Assembly: GCA_031257775.1 (NCBI GenBank)
Contig: JAIROA010000115.1
Coordinates: forward strand, 1-42,579
DNA: 42,579 nucleotides
Direction: 5' to 3'
From: Synergistaceae bacterium
GTDB taxonomy: Bacteria > Synergistota > Synergistia > Synergistales > Synergistaceae
Shown here: positions 27,996 through 36,294 of the stretch, piece after piece
Numbering within the stretch: the first letter of the stretch is position 1
How the letters are laid out: each line of letters begins with the position of its first letter
Program-made: the position numbers and the translations under genes
The notes under the pieces: model-generated
Databases searched by the model: none
Seen by the model: only the letters and a program-made list of their open reading frames with translations
What the model was told of the DNA's origin: nothing

Positions 27996-29534
27996 CTGAA
28001 TAAGCCGAAGAAGAAGTTTGCGGAGCGGGAAACAGATATAGGCGCGACTGGCCTTTACGCCGCGTCGTTTTTGTGCGGGATGTGCGTCATGGTGCTGGAG
28101 ATGGCAGGCTCGCGGATCGTCGCCCCCTATATGGGCACCTCGCTCGTAATCTGGACGTCGCTCATAGGGATAATAATGCTCAGCCTTACATTAGGATATT
28201 GGTTCGGCGGGGCCATATCGGACTCATATCCAAGACGTGGGATCTTAGCCGGTATTATAGGCGCGTCCGCTGTCGTGACCGCGCTCGTGGCGCTTTTGGC
28301 AAATCCTCTTCTCGAGTCGCTTTCGAAGAGCTCGTCGAACATATATATAGGCTCCATCATTGCCTCCCTGTGCCTCTTTTCCCTGCCGAGCGCTCTCCTG
28401 GGAGCGGTGTCGCCGTTTATAGTCCGTCTCGCCATGGCTAGCCTGGGCAAGGCCGGTTCCACTGTCGGCAGGTTTTCGGCGCTCTCGTCGGCCGGGAGCA
28501 TATTGGGGACTTTTCTTGGCGGATTTGTGCTGATTTCGTTCTTTTCCTCGCGAACGATCCTCTTTATAGTGGCAGCGGTGCTGGGATTCACGGCGCTGCT
28601 CTTGAGTTACGGCGGGAGGGTCGCCAAAACCATCCCTCCGCTCGCGGTAATGATACTGTCGGTATCTCTGGGAATACTGAATGAGGCAGGTGTTTTGCCC
28701 ATGACTTCCATAGGATTGAATGTCGACACGCGGTACAACTCCGTGAAGATAATGGACGTGAACGCTTTCGGCAGCGGCAGGAAGGTGCGGATCCTGCAAA
28801 CGGATCCGATGGGCGCCCAGTCCCTGATGTATATAGACAGCCCGTCGGAGCTTTACAGCGACTATACGAAGTTTTATGACCTGGCCTTCCACTACAAGCC
28901 GGACGTGTCCCTGGTGCTGATGCTTGGCGGCGGGGGGTACTGCGTGCCCAAGCACATAACGGCGACGCGCCCTGGCGTGTCGGTGGACATCGTGGAGCTC
29001 GACCCCGGCATCACCGATATCGCCCGTAGGTATTTCAGCCTGACGGACCGCCCTGGGCAGACGATATACCATGAGGACGCGAGGATTTTCCTGAACCGCG
29101 AGGCGGCGCTTGCTGAGAAGAAGTACGACGCGATATTCGAGGACGTCTTCGGCTCCTCATACAGCATTCCCTTTCACATGACGACCGAGGAATGCATGTC
29201 GAAGGCGCGTGAGCTTCTTGCGCCGGGCGGAGTGTTCATAGTCAACATCATATCGTCCATAGACCACAATTTATTCAGCGGAATATATTCCAGCATTGCC
29301 GCGTCGTTTCCCGTAGTGATGATATATCCGGCCACGTACCCGAACGATGAGTCGAGGCGCCAGAACATAATGATCGTGGCGCTTGCGTCAGAAGCCCCCG
29401 AGGCCGAGCCTGAGCCCGAAAGCGGCTATATGGCAAGCCTCCTGGCCCATAAATGGACAAGGCCGTTTTCCCCTAAAATAGCCGCATTTACGGATGCTTT
29501 CGCGCCGGTGGAAAAATACACAATTGGACTGTAA
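27996..29534 (+). CDS. Fused membrane/spermidine synthase-like protein
   Basis: Multi-TM N-terminal half plus 'LMLGGGGYCVPKHI...VDIVELDPGITDIARRYF' SAM-binding domain; CTG 27996 is in frame, preceded by GGAGGG at 9 nt; the ORF track starts at 28071 inside TM1. Confidence 0.85.
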   Translation: MNKPKKKFAERETDIGATGLYAASFLCGMCVMVLEMAGSRIVAPYMGTSLVIWTSLIGIIMLSLTLGYWFGGAISDSYPRRGILAGIIGASAVVTALVALLANPLLESLSKSSSNIYIGSIIASLCLFSLPSALLGAVSPFIVRLAMASLGKAGSTVGRFSALSSAGSILGTFLGGFVLISFFSSRTILFIVAAVLGFTALLLSYGGRVAKTIPPLAVMILSVSLGILNEAGVLPMTSIGLNVDTRYNSVKIMDVNAFGSGRKVRILQTDPMGAQSLMYIDSPSELYSDYTKFYDLAFHYKPDVSLVLMLGGGGYCVPKHITATRPGVSVDIVELDPGITDIARRYFSLTDRPGQTIYHEDARIFLNREAALAEKKYDAIFEDVFGSSYSIPFHMTTEECMSKARELLAPGGVFIVNIISSIDHNLFSGIYSSIAASFPVVMIYPATYPNDESRRQNIMIVALASEAPEAEPEPESGYMASLLAHKWTRPFSPKIAAFTDAFAPVEKYTIGL

Positions 29535-29545
29535 ATCAGCTTTTT

Positions 29546-29590
29546 ATTCTAATTCCAAACTTCGTGTTGGGCGTAACATTGCGTTGCGCT
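29546..29590 (+). repeat. Internally deleted copy C of the dispersed hairpin element
   Basis: ATTCTAATTCCAAA joined to CTTCGTGTTGGGCGTAACATTGCGTTGCGCT; same order as copy B with the hairpin arms missing. Confidence 0.8.
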
Positions 29591-29614
29591 AACGGGCATG
29601 GCAAACCCGCGCCT

Positions 29615-30784
29615 TTACGCGGCTTCGCTTGCTGGCGAGGCATCCTTGCTTTTAAGAAATTCTTCCTCCAGCGCCGCGGAGAAAATTCCATACTCCATCT
29701 TCGTTGTCCCGTTGTAGAAGAATATCCCGGCCTTTACCTTTGGGCGGGCGGCTTCCCTGATCGAGTCGTCGAAAACGTCCTGAGGGAGTGTGGCAAGGCG
29801 GGTTAAGAGCGTTTTTGCCCCGGCTGACGGCGTTTCCGGGAGAATGATCTGAATGCGGTTGCCTGGAAGCAGGAAACCGCAATCCGGTATGCGGAGGGCC
29901 TGTTTTACCCTGGACGCGAAGGCAACGAACATCATATGCTGCTGATTGTCCGTCAACGTGACTTCAGGAGCGGGGTAGAAAAGCAACTCCAGCAGGATAC
30001 CTGTTACAGAGCGCTTGTAGCGCTGCGAGCGCGTGATTTCCTGCGGCCCCCTGATAAGCCGGTACTCCTCCACGCAAAGCCCCGTTTCCGGATCAAAAAT
30101 GGCTATCCCCTTTTGTTCGGGAACCGGCGCGGCCACCGGTGCCGGTTTGCAGTCTGGGGTAGGGAGCAGAGAGAAGTAATACCTCGCGCCCTCCTTGACC
30201 TGAGATATCCACCACTTGCCGGAGGCGAACGCCACGGTTTCCTGGTCGATGGGCAGGATTTCGCTTATCACCTCGCCTATCGCGTCTTCAGCGCTTATGC
30301 CCGACGCCTCGCAAAACTTCTGGTTGAGCGTGATGACGAGCCCCTTCGCGTCTGTGGCGCACATAGGGAGATCGAGCTTTGAGAGCAGGCTGTCGACCCG
30401 CTCGCGGACATTTTCGTTCGTGGCTTCCGTTTCTGCCGGCGTTTCGGCCGTTTCCTTGACAGGGCGGTTCGTAGCGTTGAAAAAAGCGACGGCAAGGCCG
30501 ATCACGAAACAGACGAGCCCGATCCATGATAAAAGGGGGATTCCGGCCCGAAGAGAAATTACCATAAGCAAAATGCCCTGAGAGAGAAAAGCTATCCCAG
30601 AGCTGTGCTGGCTGTCATCTCTTGAAATAAAAAAAGCCGAGAGGCAGCATAAACATAAGTACGCCGCGATGGTGCCGCCCCATATGACAGAAGGGATCTG
30701 CTCGGCGAATTCCCTGTCGTGAAAAATGGCTGTCGGGATAAGAAGAAATGCGGAAAAAACAGGAGGAAATAACATCCATCTCAT
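29615..30784 (-). CDS. Membrane PAS protein with degenerate GGDEF-like C-terminal domain
   Basis: Five TM-like N-terminal helices; PAS 'LPMCATDAKGLVITLNQKFCEASGISAEDAIG'; C-terminal domain resembles GGDEF but the active-site segment is LLPGNRIQIILPE. Start assigned at MRWMLF. Confidence 0.65.
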   Translation of the reverse strand: MRWMLFPPVFSAFLLIPTAIFHDREFAEQIPSVIWGGTIAAYLCLCCLSAFFISRDDSQHSSGIAFLSQGILLMVISLRAGIPLLSWIGLVCFVIGLAVAFFNATNRPVKETAETPAETEATNENVRERVDSLLSKLDLPMCATDAKGLVITLNQKFCEASGISAEDAIGEVISEILPIDQETVAFASGKWWISQVKEGARYYFSLLPTPDCKPAPVAAPVPEQKGIAIFDPETGLCVEEYRLIRGPQEITRSQRYKRSVTGILLELLFYPAPEVTLTDNQQHMMFVAFASRVKQALRIPDCGFLLPGNRIQIILPETPSAGAKTLLTRLATLPQDVFDDSIREAARPKVKAGIFFYNGTTKMEYGIFSAALEEEFLKSKDASPASEAA

Positions 30785-30851
30785 CTGCCGCACCAGCCCT
30801 TCTTCTCTGATCGGACACCGATAAATCCCGCGCGCATACCGACGCAACTTA

Positions 30852-30867
30852 TTATAACACGTTATAA
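30852..30867. promoter_or_regulatory. Perfect palindrome TTATAAC-AC-GTTATAA in divergent promoter region
   Basis: 7-bp arms, 2-nt spacer, between the PAS gene and ychF. Confidence 0.55.
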
Positions 30868-30967
30868 CACGATGAGCCCGAGCGGCTGCGTAAAAAACGG
30901 GATTTTTGAGCTATAATTGATCTATGGTCGCAGGATGACGCGATATTTTTTTAAGGGGTAGATAAAA

Positions 30968-32062
30968 ATGCTGCATTGCGGGATAGTTGGGCTCCCATTG
31001 AGCGGGAAAACGACGATTTTCAACGTCATAACGCACGCGGGCGCGGAGGTAAAGCCATATCCGGGGGGCAGGACGGATCCGAACAGGGCGGTCGTGGACG
31101 TTCCTGACGTTCGCTTTGACAGGCTTGCCAAGGTGCACTCGCCTAAGAAGCTGATGCCAGCCCAGGTGGAATTCGTCGACCTCGCTGGGCTTTCCAAGGG
31201 TGCCGGCAAGGGCGCGGGCCTCGGCAACAGCTTCCTCTCCTTCGTGGCGGACGCGGATGCCCTCATGCATGTCGTCAGATGCTTCGCAAACGGCGCGGTG
31301 GAACATCCTGAGGGCAGCGTCGATCCTCTCCGCGACATAAACATACTCGATATGGAGCTGATATTTCGCGACCTCGCAGTCGTGGAAAACCGGCTCGGCA
31401 AGCTCTCGTCCAAGAAAAAACTTCAGCCGGAGGAAACATTTGAGAAGGCCCTTCTGGAGCGCTGTCACGACTGCCTGATGGACGAGAGGCCAATCAGGAT
31501 GCTCGATATGAGCGAGGAGGAGAAAAGGGCTCTGCGCGGTTTCACTTTCGTCACGGCAAAGCCGCAGATCATAGTCCTGAATCTGGATGAGACGCAATGG
31601 GACATAGCCGCCCTGCCGGGCGGGGAAGCATTAGCGCGCGCCATAGAAGAGCGGGGGCTCGACGTCATAAAGATTTACGGGCGCCTTGAGATGGATCTTC
31701 TGGATCTTTCGCCGGAAGAGGCGGCTGAATTTATGGATGGACTCCATATTGACGAGCCGGCCAGGGAAAAACTCATTTTTGAGGCATACAGGGCGCTGGG
31801 GCTGATCAGTTTCTTCACGTGCGGATCGGACGAGGTTAGGGCGTGGACGCTTCATGACGGGGACAACGCGTTGAATGCCGCTGGCGCGATCCATACCGAC
31901 CTTGCCAGAGGTTTTATCCGCGCCCAGGTTGTCTCCTACGACGACTACATGGCTCACGGAGACTCTTACGCGAACTGCCGCGACTCAGGAGTCCTGCGCC
32001 TGGAGGGCAAGGACTACAGGGTCAAGGACGGGGACATAATCGAGATTCGGTTTAATATATAG
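30968..32062 (+). CDS. ychF: Redox-regulated ATPase/GTPase YchF
   Basis: 'GIVGLPLSGKTTIFNVIT', 'FVDLAGLSKGAGKGAGLGNSFL', C-terminal TGS domain 'KDYRVKDGDIIEIRFNI'. Confidence 0.95.
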   Translation: MLHCGIVGLPLSGKTTIFNVITHAGAEVKPYPGGRTDPNRAVVDVPDVRFDRLAKVHSPKKLMPAQVEFVDLAGLSKGAGKGAGLGNSFLSFVADADALMHVVRCFANGAVEHPEGSVDPLRDINILDMELIFRDLAVVENRLGKLSSKKKLQPEETFEKALLERCHDCLMDERPIRMLDMSEEEKRALRGFTFVTAKPQIIVLNLDETQWDIAALPGGEALARAIEERGLDVIKIYGRLEMDLLDLSPEEAAEFMDGLHIDEPAREKLIFEAYRALGLISFFTCGSDEVRAWTLHDGDNALNAAGAIHTDLARGFIRAQVVSYDDYMAHGDSYANCRDSGVLRLEGKDYRVKDGDIIEIRFNI

Positions 32063-32073
32063 GAGGCACCGGG

Positions 32074-32967
32074 ATGAGGATCGGAGTCGATTTCGGAGGG
32101 CACACCCTGACAGCGGCCAGGGTATCGCGGAAAGACGGATGTCTCCCGGCGATTGAGGAATCTGCGGAGGCTCTGACGCCGCAGGGCAGGACGGCCGGGG
32201 ATGTTCTGGACGTAATCGCCGGGCTCGTGTCGCGTCTTGCCGCCGGGCATGAGATAGAATGTGCCGGGCTTGCGGTGCCGGGGCCTCTCGACGCGGGGCG
32301 CCGCAGTTCGCCAAGGATGTCGAATTTCCCAAAGGAGTGGGACGGCCTAGACATACCGGACACGCTGTCACGTGTTCTGGCGGACATGGGACACAGTTTT
32401 CCCGTCAAGATCGAAAACGACGCGAACTGCTACGCGCTGGGCGAGGGCGCGGCCGGAGCGGCAAGCGGACTCGCTGATTTCGTGGTGTTTACCATGGGCA
32501 CCGGCATAGGCTGCGGCATAGTGAACGGGGGCAAGCTAATCACTGGCTCTCACGGCCTTGCCGCCGAGGGCGGGCACATCGTGGTGGAGGGAAGCGCGCC
32601 GTGCGGCTGCGGGGGCATCGGGCACGCCGAGACGTTATCGGCGGCTGACGGGACGGCGAAGCGGGCGCTTGCGGACGGCTTGCCGGGAGATTTCCGGGAA
32701 CTGTGGGCTATGAGGGGAACCCTGGCGGCTGACAGGGTGCTGGACATCACTATAGACGGAATGGCCCGTGCGGTCGCCACCATCTGCCACCTGCTCGACC
32801 CGGAGGCTGTAATAATAGGCGGCGGCATGAGCAAAGCGCCGGGAATAGTTGACGCGATAAAGGAAGCTTCCATGAAGTATCTGGGGCTTCCGTACAGGGA
32901 GGTACTGGATCTTCGCGTCTCCGCCCTGGGCAACGAGGCGGCGCTTTACGGGGCGGCATGCATCTAA
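32074..32967 (+). CDS. ROK family sugar kinase/glucokinase
   Basis: 'IGVDFGGHTLTAARV', 'VVFTMGTGIGCGIVNGGKLITGSHGLAAEGGHIVVEG..CGCGGIGHAE'. Confidence 0.93.
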   Translation: MRIGVDFGGHTLTAARVSRKDGCLPAIEESAEALTPQGRTAGDVLDVIAGLVSRLAAGHEIECAGLAVPGPLDAGRRSSPRMSNFPKEWDGLDIPDTLSRVLADMGHSFPVKIENDANCYALGEGAAGAASGLADFVVFTMGTGIGCGIVNGGKLITGSHGLAAEGGHIVVEGSAPCGCGGIGHAETLSAADGTAKRALADGLPGDFRELWAMRGTLAADRVLDITIDGMARAVATICHLLDPEAVIIGGGMSKAPGIVDAIKEASMKYLGLPYREVLDLRVSALGNEAALYGAACI

Positions 32968-33102
32968 TTCTAATTCCAAATCAACTCATGACAGACGAGT
33001 TGATTTGGAAAAAACCTCGGGCGCTTCGCGTTGGGCGCAACATTGCATTGCGCTATTCCGATTCTAAATCAAATTATGGTTCATTTGATTTAGAATCGGA
33101 AT
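32967..33102 (+). repeat. Dispersed multi-hairpin element, near-complete copy B
   Basis: TTCCAAATCAACTC...GAGTTGATTTGGAA (32974-33010), GCGCAA/TTGCGC, ATTCCGATTCTAAATCAAA-TTATGGTTCA-TTTGATTTAGAATCGGAAT (33055-33102); reverse complement matches copy A. Confidence 0.95.
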
Positions 33103-33164
33103 AAAACGGCCTCATAGAGTGTTCGCGCAACGTGAGGCTGAAACCGGGCTTCTGTCTCGGACTT

Positions 33165-33291
33165 TAATAGACAAATCGCCGTAACCCTAGTAAGCAATTC
33201 GCCATAACATACATCATTGCTATTACTGCGTTGATTGCTTTTCTCGTATTTATAGTGAGCAAATCGCCGCATATTTAATAGACAAATCGCC
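33165..33291 (+). repeat. Four direct repeats of TAATAGACAAATCGCC-type 16-mers in two pairs, each pair spaced 23 bp (starts 33165, 33188, 33253, 33276)
   Basis: TAATAGACAAATCGCC, TAGTAAGCAATTCGCC, TAGTGAGCAAATCGCC, TAATAGACAAATCGCC. Confidence 0.9.
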
Positions 33292-33423
33292 ATTCGGGAT
33301 TGTTACGCCGTGCCGCTTTCGGCATTGTGGCAAAATTCTTAGCGGGCAGCTAGCGCGCCCGCACGTCCGGCTCGAAAGTCGTGCTTGACAATTATGCTTT
33401 ATGGGTTGAATATATTACCGCAT

Positions 33424-33514
33424 CGGGGGAGCTTTCCATGAGGGAAGGCTGAGAGGAAGTTTTTACTTCGACCCTTGGAACCTGATCCGGTTAATGCCGG
33501 CGAAGGAAGTATGG
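33424..33514 (+). promoter_or_regulatory. TPP (THI element) riboswitch
   Basis: CGGGGGAGCTTTCC...GAAGGCTGAGAGG...GACCCTTGGAACCTGATCCGGTTAATGCCGGCGAAGGAAG matches THI-box consensus segments. Confidence 0.96.
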
Positions 33515-33555
33515 AGTATTTTCAGGCATATCTCATATACTGAAATGTCCTTATT

Positions 33556-33591
33556 CCCCCCAATGCAAATAAATGCGGAGGGGGTTTTTTT
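33556..33591 (+). terminator. Terminator overlapping the thiT ribosome-binding site
   Basis: CCCCCCAATGCAAATAAATGCGGAGGGGG + TTTTTTT; SD GGAGGGGG (33577-33584) is the 3' arm. Confidence 0.85.
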
Positions 33592-33592
33592 A

Positions 33593-34108
33593 TTGAGCAC
33601 GGCGGCAACGGAAAGTTCGCGCAGGGTGAAGGTAATTACGGAGGGGGCGCTTTGTGTCGCCCTGGCGGTGGTGTTCTCTTATTTCAAGATGTTTCGTATG
33701 CCGCAGGGCGGCTCCGTGACGCTTGAAATGGCACCGCTGCTTTACTTCTCGTACAAACACGGCTTCAAATGGGGCGTCGCGGCTGGAACCATGTCCGGGG
33801 TGTTCATGATGATCTTCGGCGGATACATCGCGCACCCCGTACAGGCTTTGCTCGATTATCCGCTGGCCTTTGCCGTTATCGGCATAGCCGGCCTCTTGAA
33901 GGACAAGCCTGTATTGGGCGCATCCGCCGCCGGCGCGGCCCGTTTAGCCTGCCACGTGCTTTCCGGGGTAATATTTTTCGCGAGCTACACGCCGGCGGGG
34001 CAGAATCCGTGGGCATACTCCTTTATATATAATGTTGCCTACATGATCCCGTCACTTCTCTTATCCGACATCCTGGCGATGACGCTCTGGAAAAAAATCG
34101 GTTCTTAG
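33593..34108 (+). CDS. thiT: Energy-coupled thiamine transporter ThiT (ECF S component)
   Basis: Downstream of TPP riboswitch; 'MPQGGSVTLEMAPLLYFSYKHGFKWGVAAGTMSGV' ThiT signature; TTG start 8 nt after GGAGGGGG. Confidence 0.93.
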   Translation: MSTAATESSRRVKVITEGALCVALAVVFSYFKMFRMPQGGSVTLEMAPLLYFSYKHGFKWGVAAGTMSGVFMMIFGGYIAHPVQALLDYPLAFAVIGIAGLLKDKPVLGASAAGAARLACHVLSGVIFFASYTPAGQNPWAYSFIYNVAYMIPSLLLSDILAMTLWKKIGS

Positions 34109-34129
34109 GAAGGCGCGAGGCCGCCCGCG

Positions 34130-35497
34130 TCATTTGCCGCTTTTTATTTCGCGCGTGAAGCGGATGTGGAGCGGTATGGAGATCGCGAAAGTCACGATGT
34201 CGGCCAGGGGCTGGCTTATCTGGATGCCGAACAAGCCAAAGGCGCGAGACAGAGCGAATAAAAGCGGCAGCAGGAACATCCCCTGTCGGCCGATAGCCAT
34301 TATGTTGGCGGAGAGGTACTTGCCGGTCGTCTGGAACAGCATGTTGTTCATCACGACCCAGCCCATCATGGCTGACGTAGAAAATTGAAGGCGCATTGAA
34401 AGAGAGCCTATCCTGATCACATCAGCGTCATCGGCGCGGAAAATAGCCACAATCGCGGGAGCGAAGATCCAGGCCAGCACGCTTAAGGCCATGAGCCCCA
34501 GCGCGGCGGATTTTACGCAGAACCAGAACGCTTCTTGAACCCTGCCGTAGAGCTTTGCGCCGTAGTTAAAGCCGCATACGGGCTGGAAGCCCTGTCCGAG
34601 GCCCAATATCGCGGAGTTCGCGAACATGACGACGCGCGTCACTATGGAGATGGCGGCAATGGCCGCGTCGCCGTAATTTCCGGCCAGCCTGTTCGTGCAG
34701 ATGGTTGCCACGCTCGAGAGGCTCTGCCTGAAAAGGGACGGCATTCCTCCTCGCGCTATCTCTATGAAGAGCGCGAGGCTCGGCGAGAAATCGGCGGTTT
34801 TGACGTGGATGTTGCCATGCCTCCCGCATCCGGCCAGCAGAAGGCAGAAGCTGACAAACTGGCTGATCATCGTGGCAATGGCCGCGCCCCCGACTCCCAT
34901 CCCTAAAACGTAGATGAAGATGGGGTCGAGAATGACGTTGATGATCGCTCCGCTCACCATGCCGATCATGCCGTAAAACGAGCTTCCTTGAAAGCGCAGC
35001 AGGAGGTTCAGCGTGATCGAGGCTGCCATCCACGGCGCGGCGAGAAGAATGTAAAACAGGTACTCGCTGGCGTAAGGAAGTATAGTGTCAGTGGCGCCAA
35101 GCATTTTAGCGAACTTGCCGGCACCAAATACTCCCATCACGGATAAAAGCGCTCCTGCCGCGAGCGACGAGAAAAACCCCGTCGATGCCATCTTCGAAGC
35201 CATAGCGTGTTTTTGCGCCCCGAGCTGGCGGGCAACGTAGTTTCCGGATCCCTGCCCGAAAAAGAAGCCGAACGCCTGTATTATGGCCATCAGAGGGAAG
35301 CCGACCCCTACGGCGGCGGTGGCACTCGTTCCGAGATTCCCGACGAAAAACGTGTCCGCCATGTTGTAGAGGGCGGATATGAGCATAATCGTTATCGTCG
35401 GCACCGCGAGGCTCAAAACGAGCCCTCGCACCGGCGCGGTCGTCATCCTGACATATTTTTCGTCAAATTGCCCGTTGTCCGAGGCGTCTTCTGTCAT
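34130..35497 (-). CDS. MATE family efflux transporter
   Basis: 'PVRGLVLSLAVPTITIMLISALYNMADTFFVGNLGTSATAAVGVGFPL', 12 TM. Confidence 0.95.
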   Translation of the reverse strand: MTEDASDNGQFDEKYVRMTTAPVRGLVLSLAVPTITIMLISALYNMADTFFVGNLGTSATAAVGVGFPLMAIIQAFGFFFGQGSGNYVARQLGAQKHAMASKMASTGFFSSLAAGALLSVMGVFGAGKFAKMLGATDTILPYASEYLFYILLAAPWMAASITLNLLLRFQGSSFYGMIGMVSGAIINVILDPIFIYVLGMGVGGAAIATMISQFVSFCLLLAGCGRHGNIHVKTADFSPSLALFIEIARGGMPSLFRQSLSSVATICTNRLAGNYGDAAIAAISIVTRVVMFANSAILGLGQGFQPVCGFNYGAKLYGRVQEAFWFCVKSAALGLMALSVLAWIFAPAIVAIFRADDADVIRIGSLSMRLQFSTSAMMGWVVMNNMLFQTTGKYLSANIMAIGRQGMFLLPLLFALSRAFGLFGIQISQPLADIVTFAISIPLHIRFTREIKSGK

Positions 35498-36294
35498 AAC
35501 GGCTGCAGCCTGGGCAGGGCTGCCAAGAGAGCCTTCGTGTAGCTATGGGACGGGCGCTCCAGCAGCGTGGCGGTGTCGCCGGACTCAATGATCCGGCCTT
35601 TATGGAGGACGATCGCCCGTTTCGCGGCCCGGCGGGCCAGGAGCAGGTCGTGCGTCACCAGCACCATCGACATCCCTGCTCTCACCCTGCGGTTTAATAC
35701 CTCAAGCACCTCCGCCCGCGTTGAGACGTCCTGCATGGCAGTCGGCTCGTCGCAGAGAAGCAGCTCGGGATCCAGGATCAGGGCACGGGCCACAGCGACG
35801 CGCTGACGCTGGCCGCCCGAGAGCGAATAACGCGCCCGCTCGCCCCAAAGGGACTCCGGAAGCTTCAGTTCGTCCAGCAGCTCACGCGCCTTGGCGATTC
35901 CGGCCTCCCGCCCGCTATGGCCGCGCACTATGTTCCACGGCTCCGTGACCGCGCCCGTGACGGTTAAAGTTGGCGGCAGCGCGCCGTATGGATCCTGAAG
36001 GACGTATCCGCACCCGCGCCGGGCCCTGACGCGCTCTAGGTCAGTCATTGACTGAAATGAGCGCCCATAAAGCTCGACGCTGCCGCCCGTTGGCGGGATA
36101 AGGCCAAGAAGGGAGCGCAGGAGCGTCGTCTTTCCGCTGCCGGACTCCCCTACCACGGACAGCGTCTCGCCGCGGGCAAGCTCGAACGACACGGATTCGA
36201 GCGCCCGCACGCAATCGCCGTGCCGAAAGAAGCGCTTGCCGCGTTCAGGAAAGACGACGCTGAGATCTTTTACGCTTAAAAGCGCGCCGTTCAT
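35494..36294 (-). CDS. Dipeptide/oligopeptide-type ABC transporter ATP-binding protein (DppF/OppF-like)
   Basis: Walker A 'GESGSGKTTLLRSLLGL', signature 'LSGGQRQRVAVARAL'. Confidence 0.93.
   Translation of the reverse strand: MNGALLSVKDLSVVFPERGKRFFRHGDCVRALESVSFELARGETLSVVGESGSGKTTLLRSLLGLIPPTGGSVELYGRSFQSMTDLERVRARRGCGYVLQDPYGALPPTLTVTGAVTEPWNIVRGHSGREAGIAKARELLDELKLPESLWGERARYSLSGGQRQRVAVARALILDPELLLCDEPTAMQDVSTRAEVLEVLNRRVRAGMSMVLVTHDLLLARRAAKRAIVLHKGRIIESGDTATLLERPSHSYTKALLAALPRLQPL

Noticed and set aside
28245-29072. 275-aa minus-strand ORF within the spermidine synthase-like gene
   Set aside because: Antisense shadow ORF without recognisable domain or SD.
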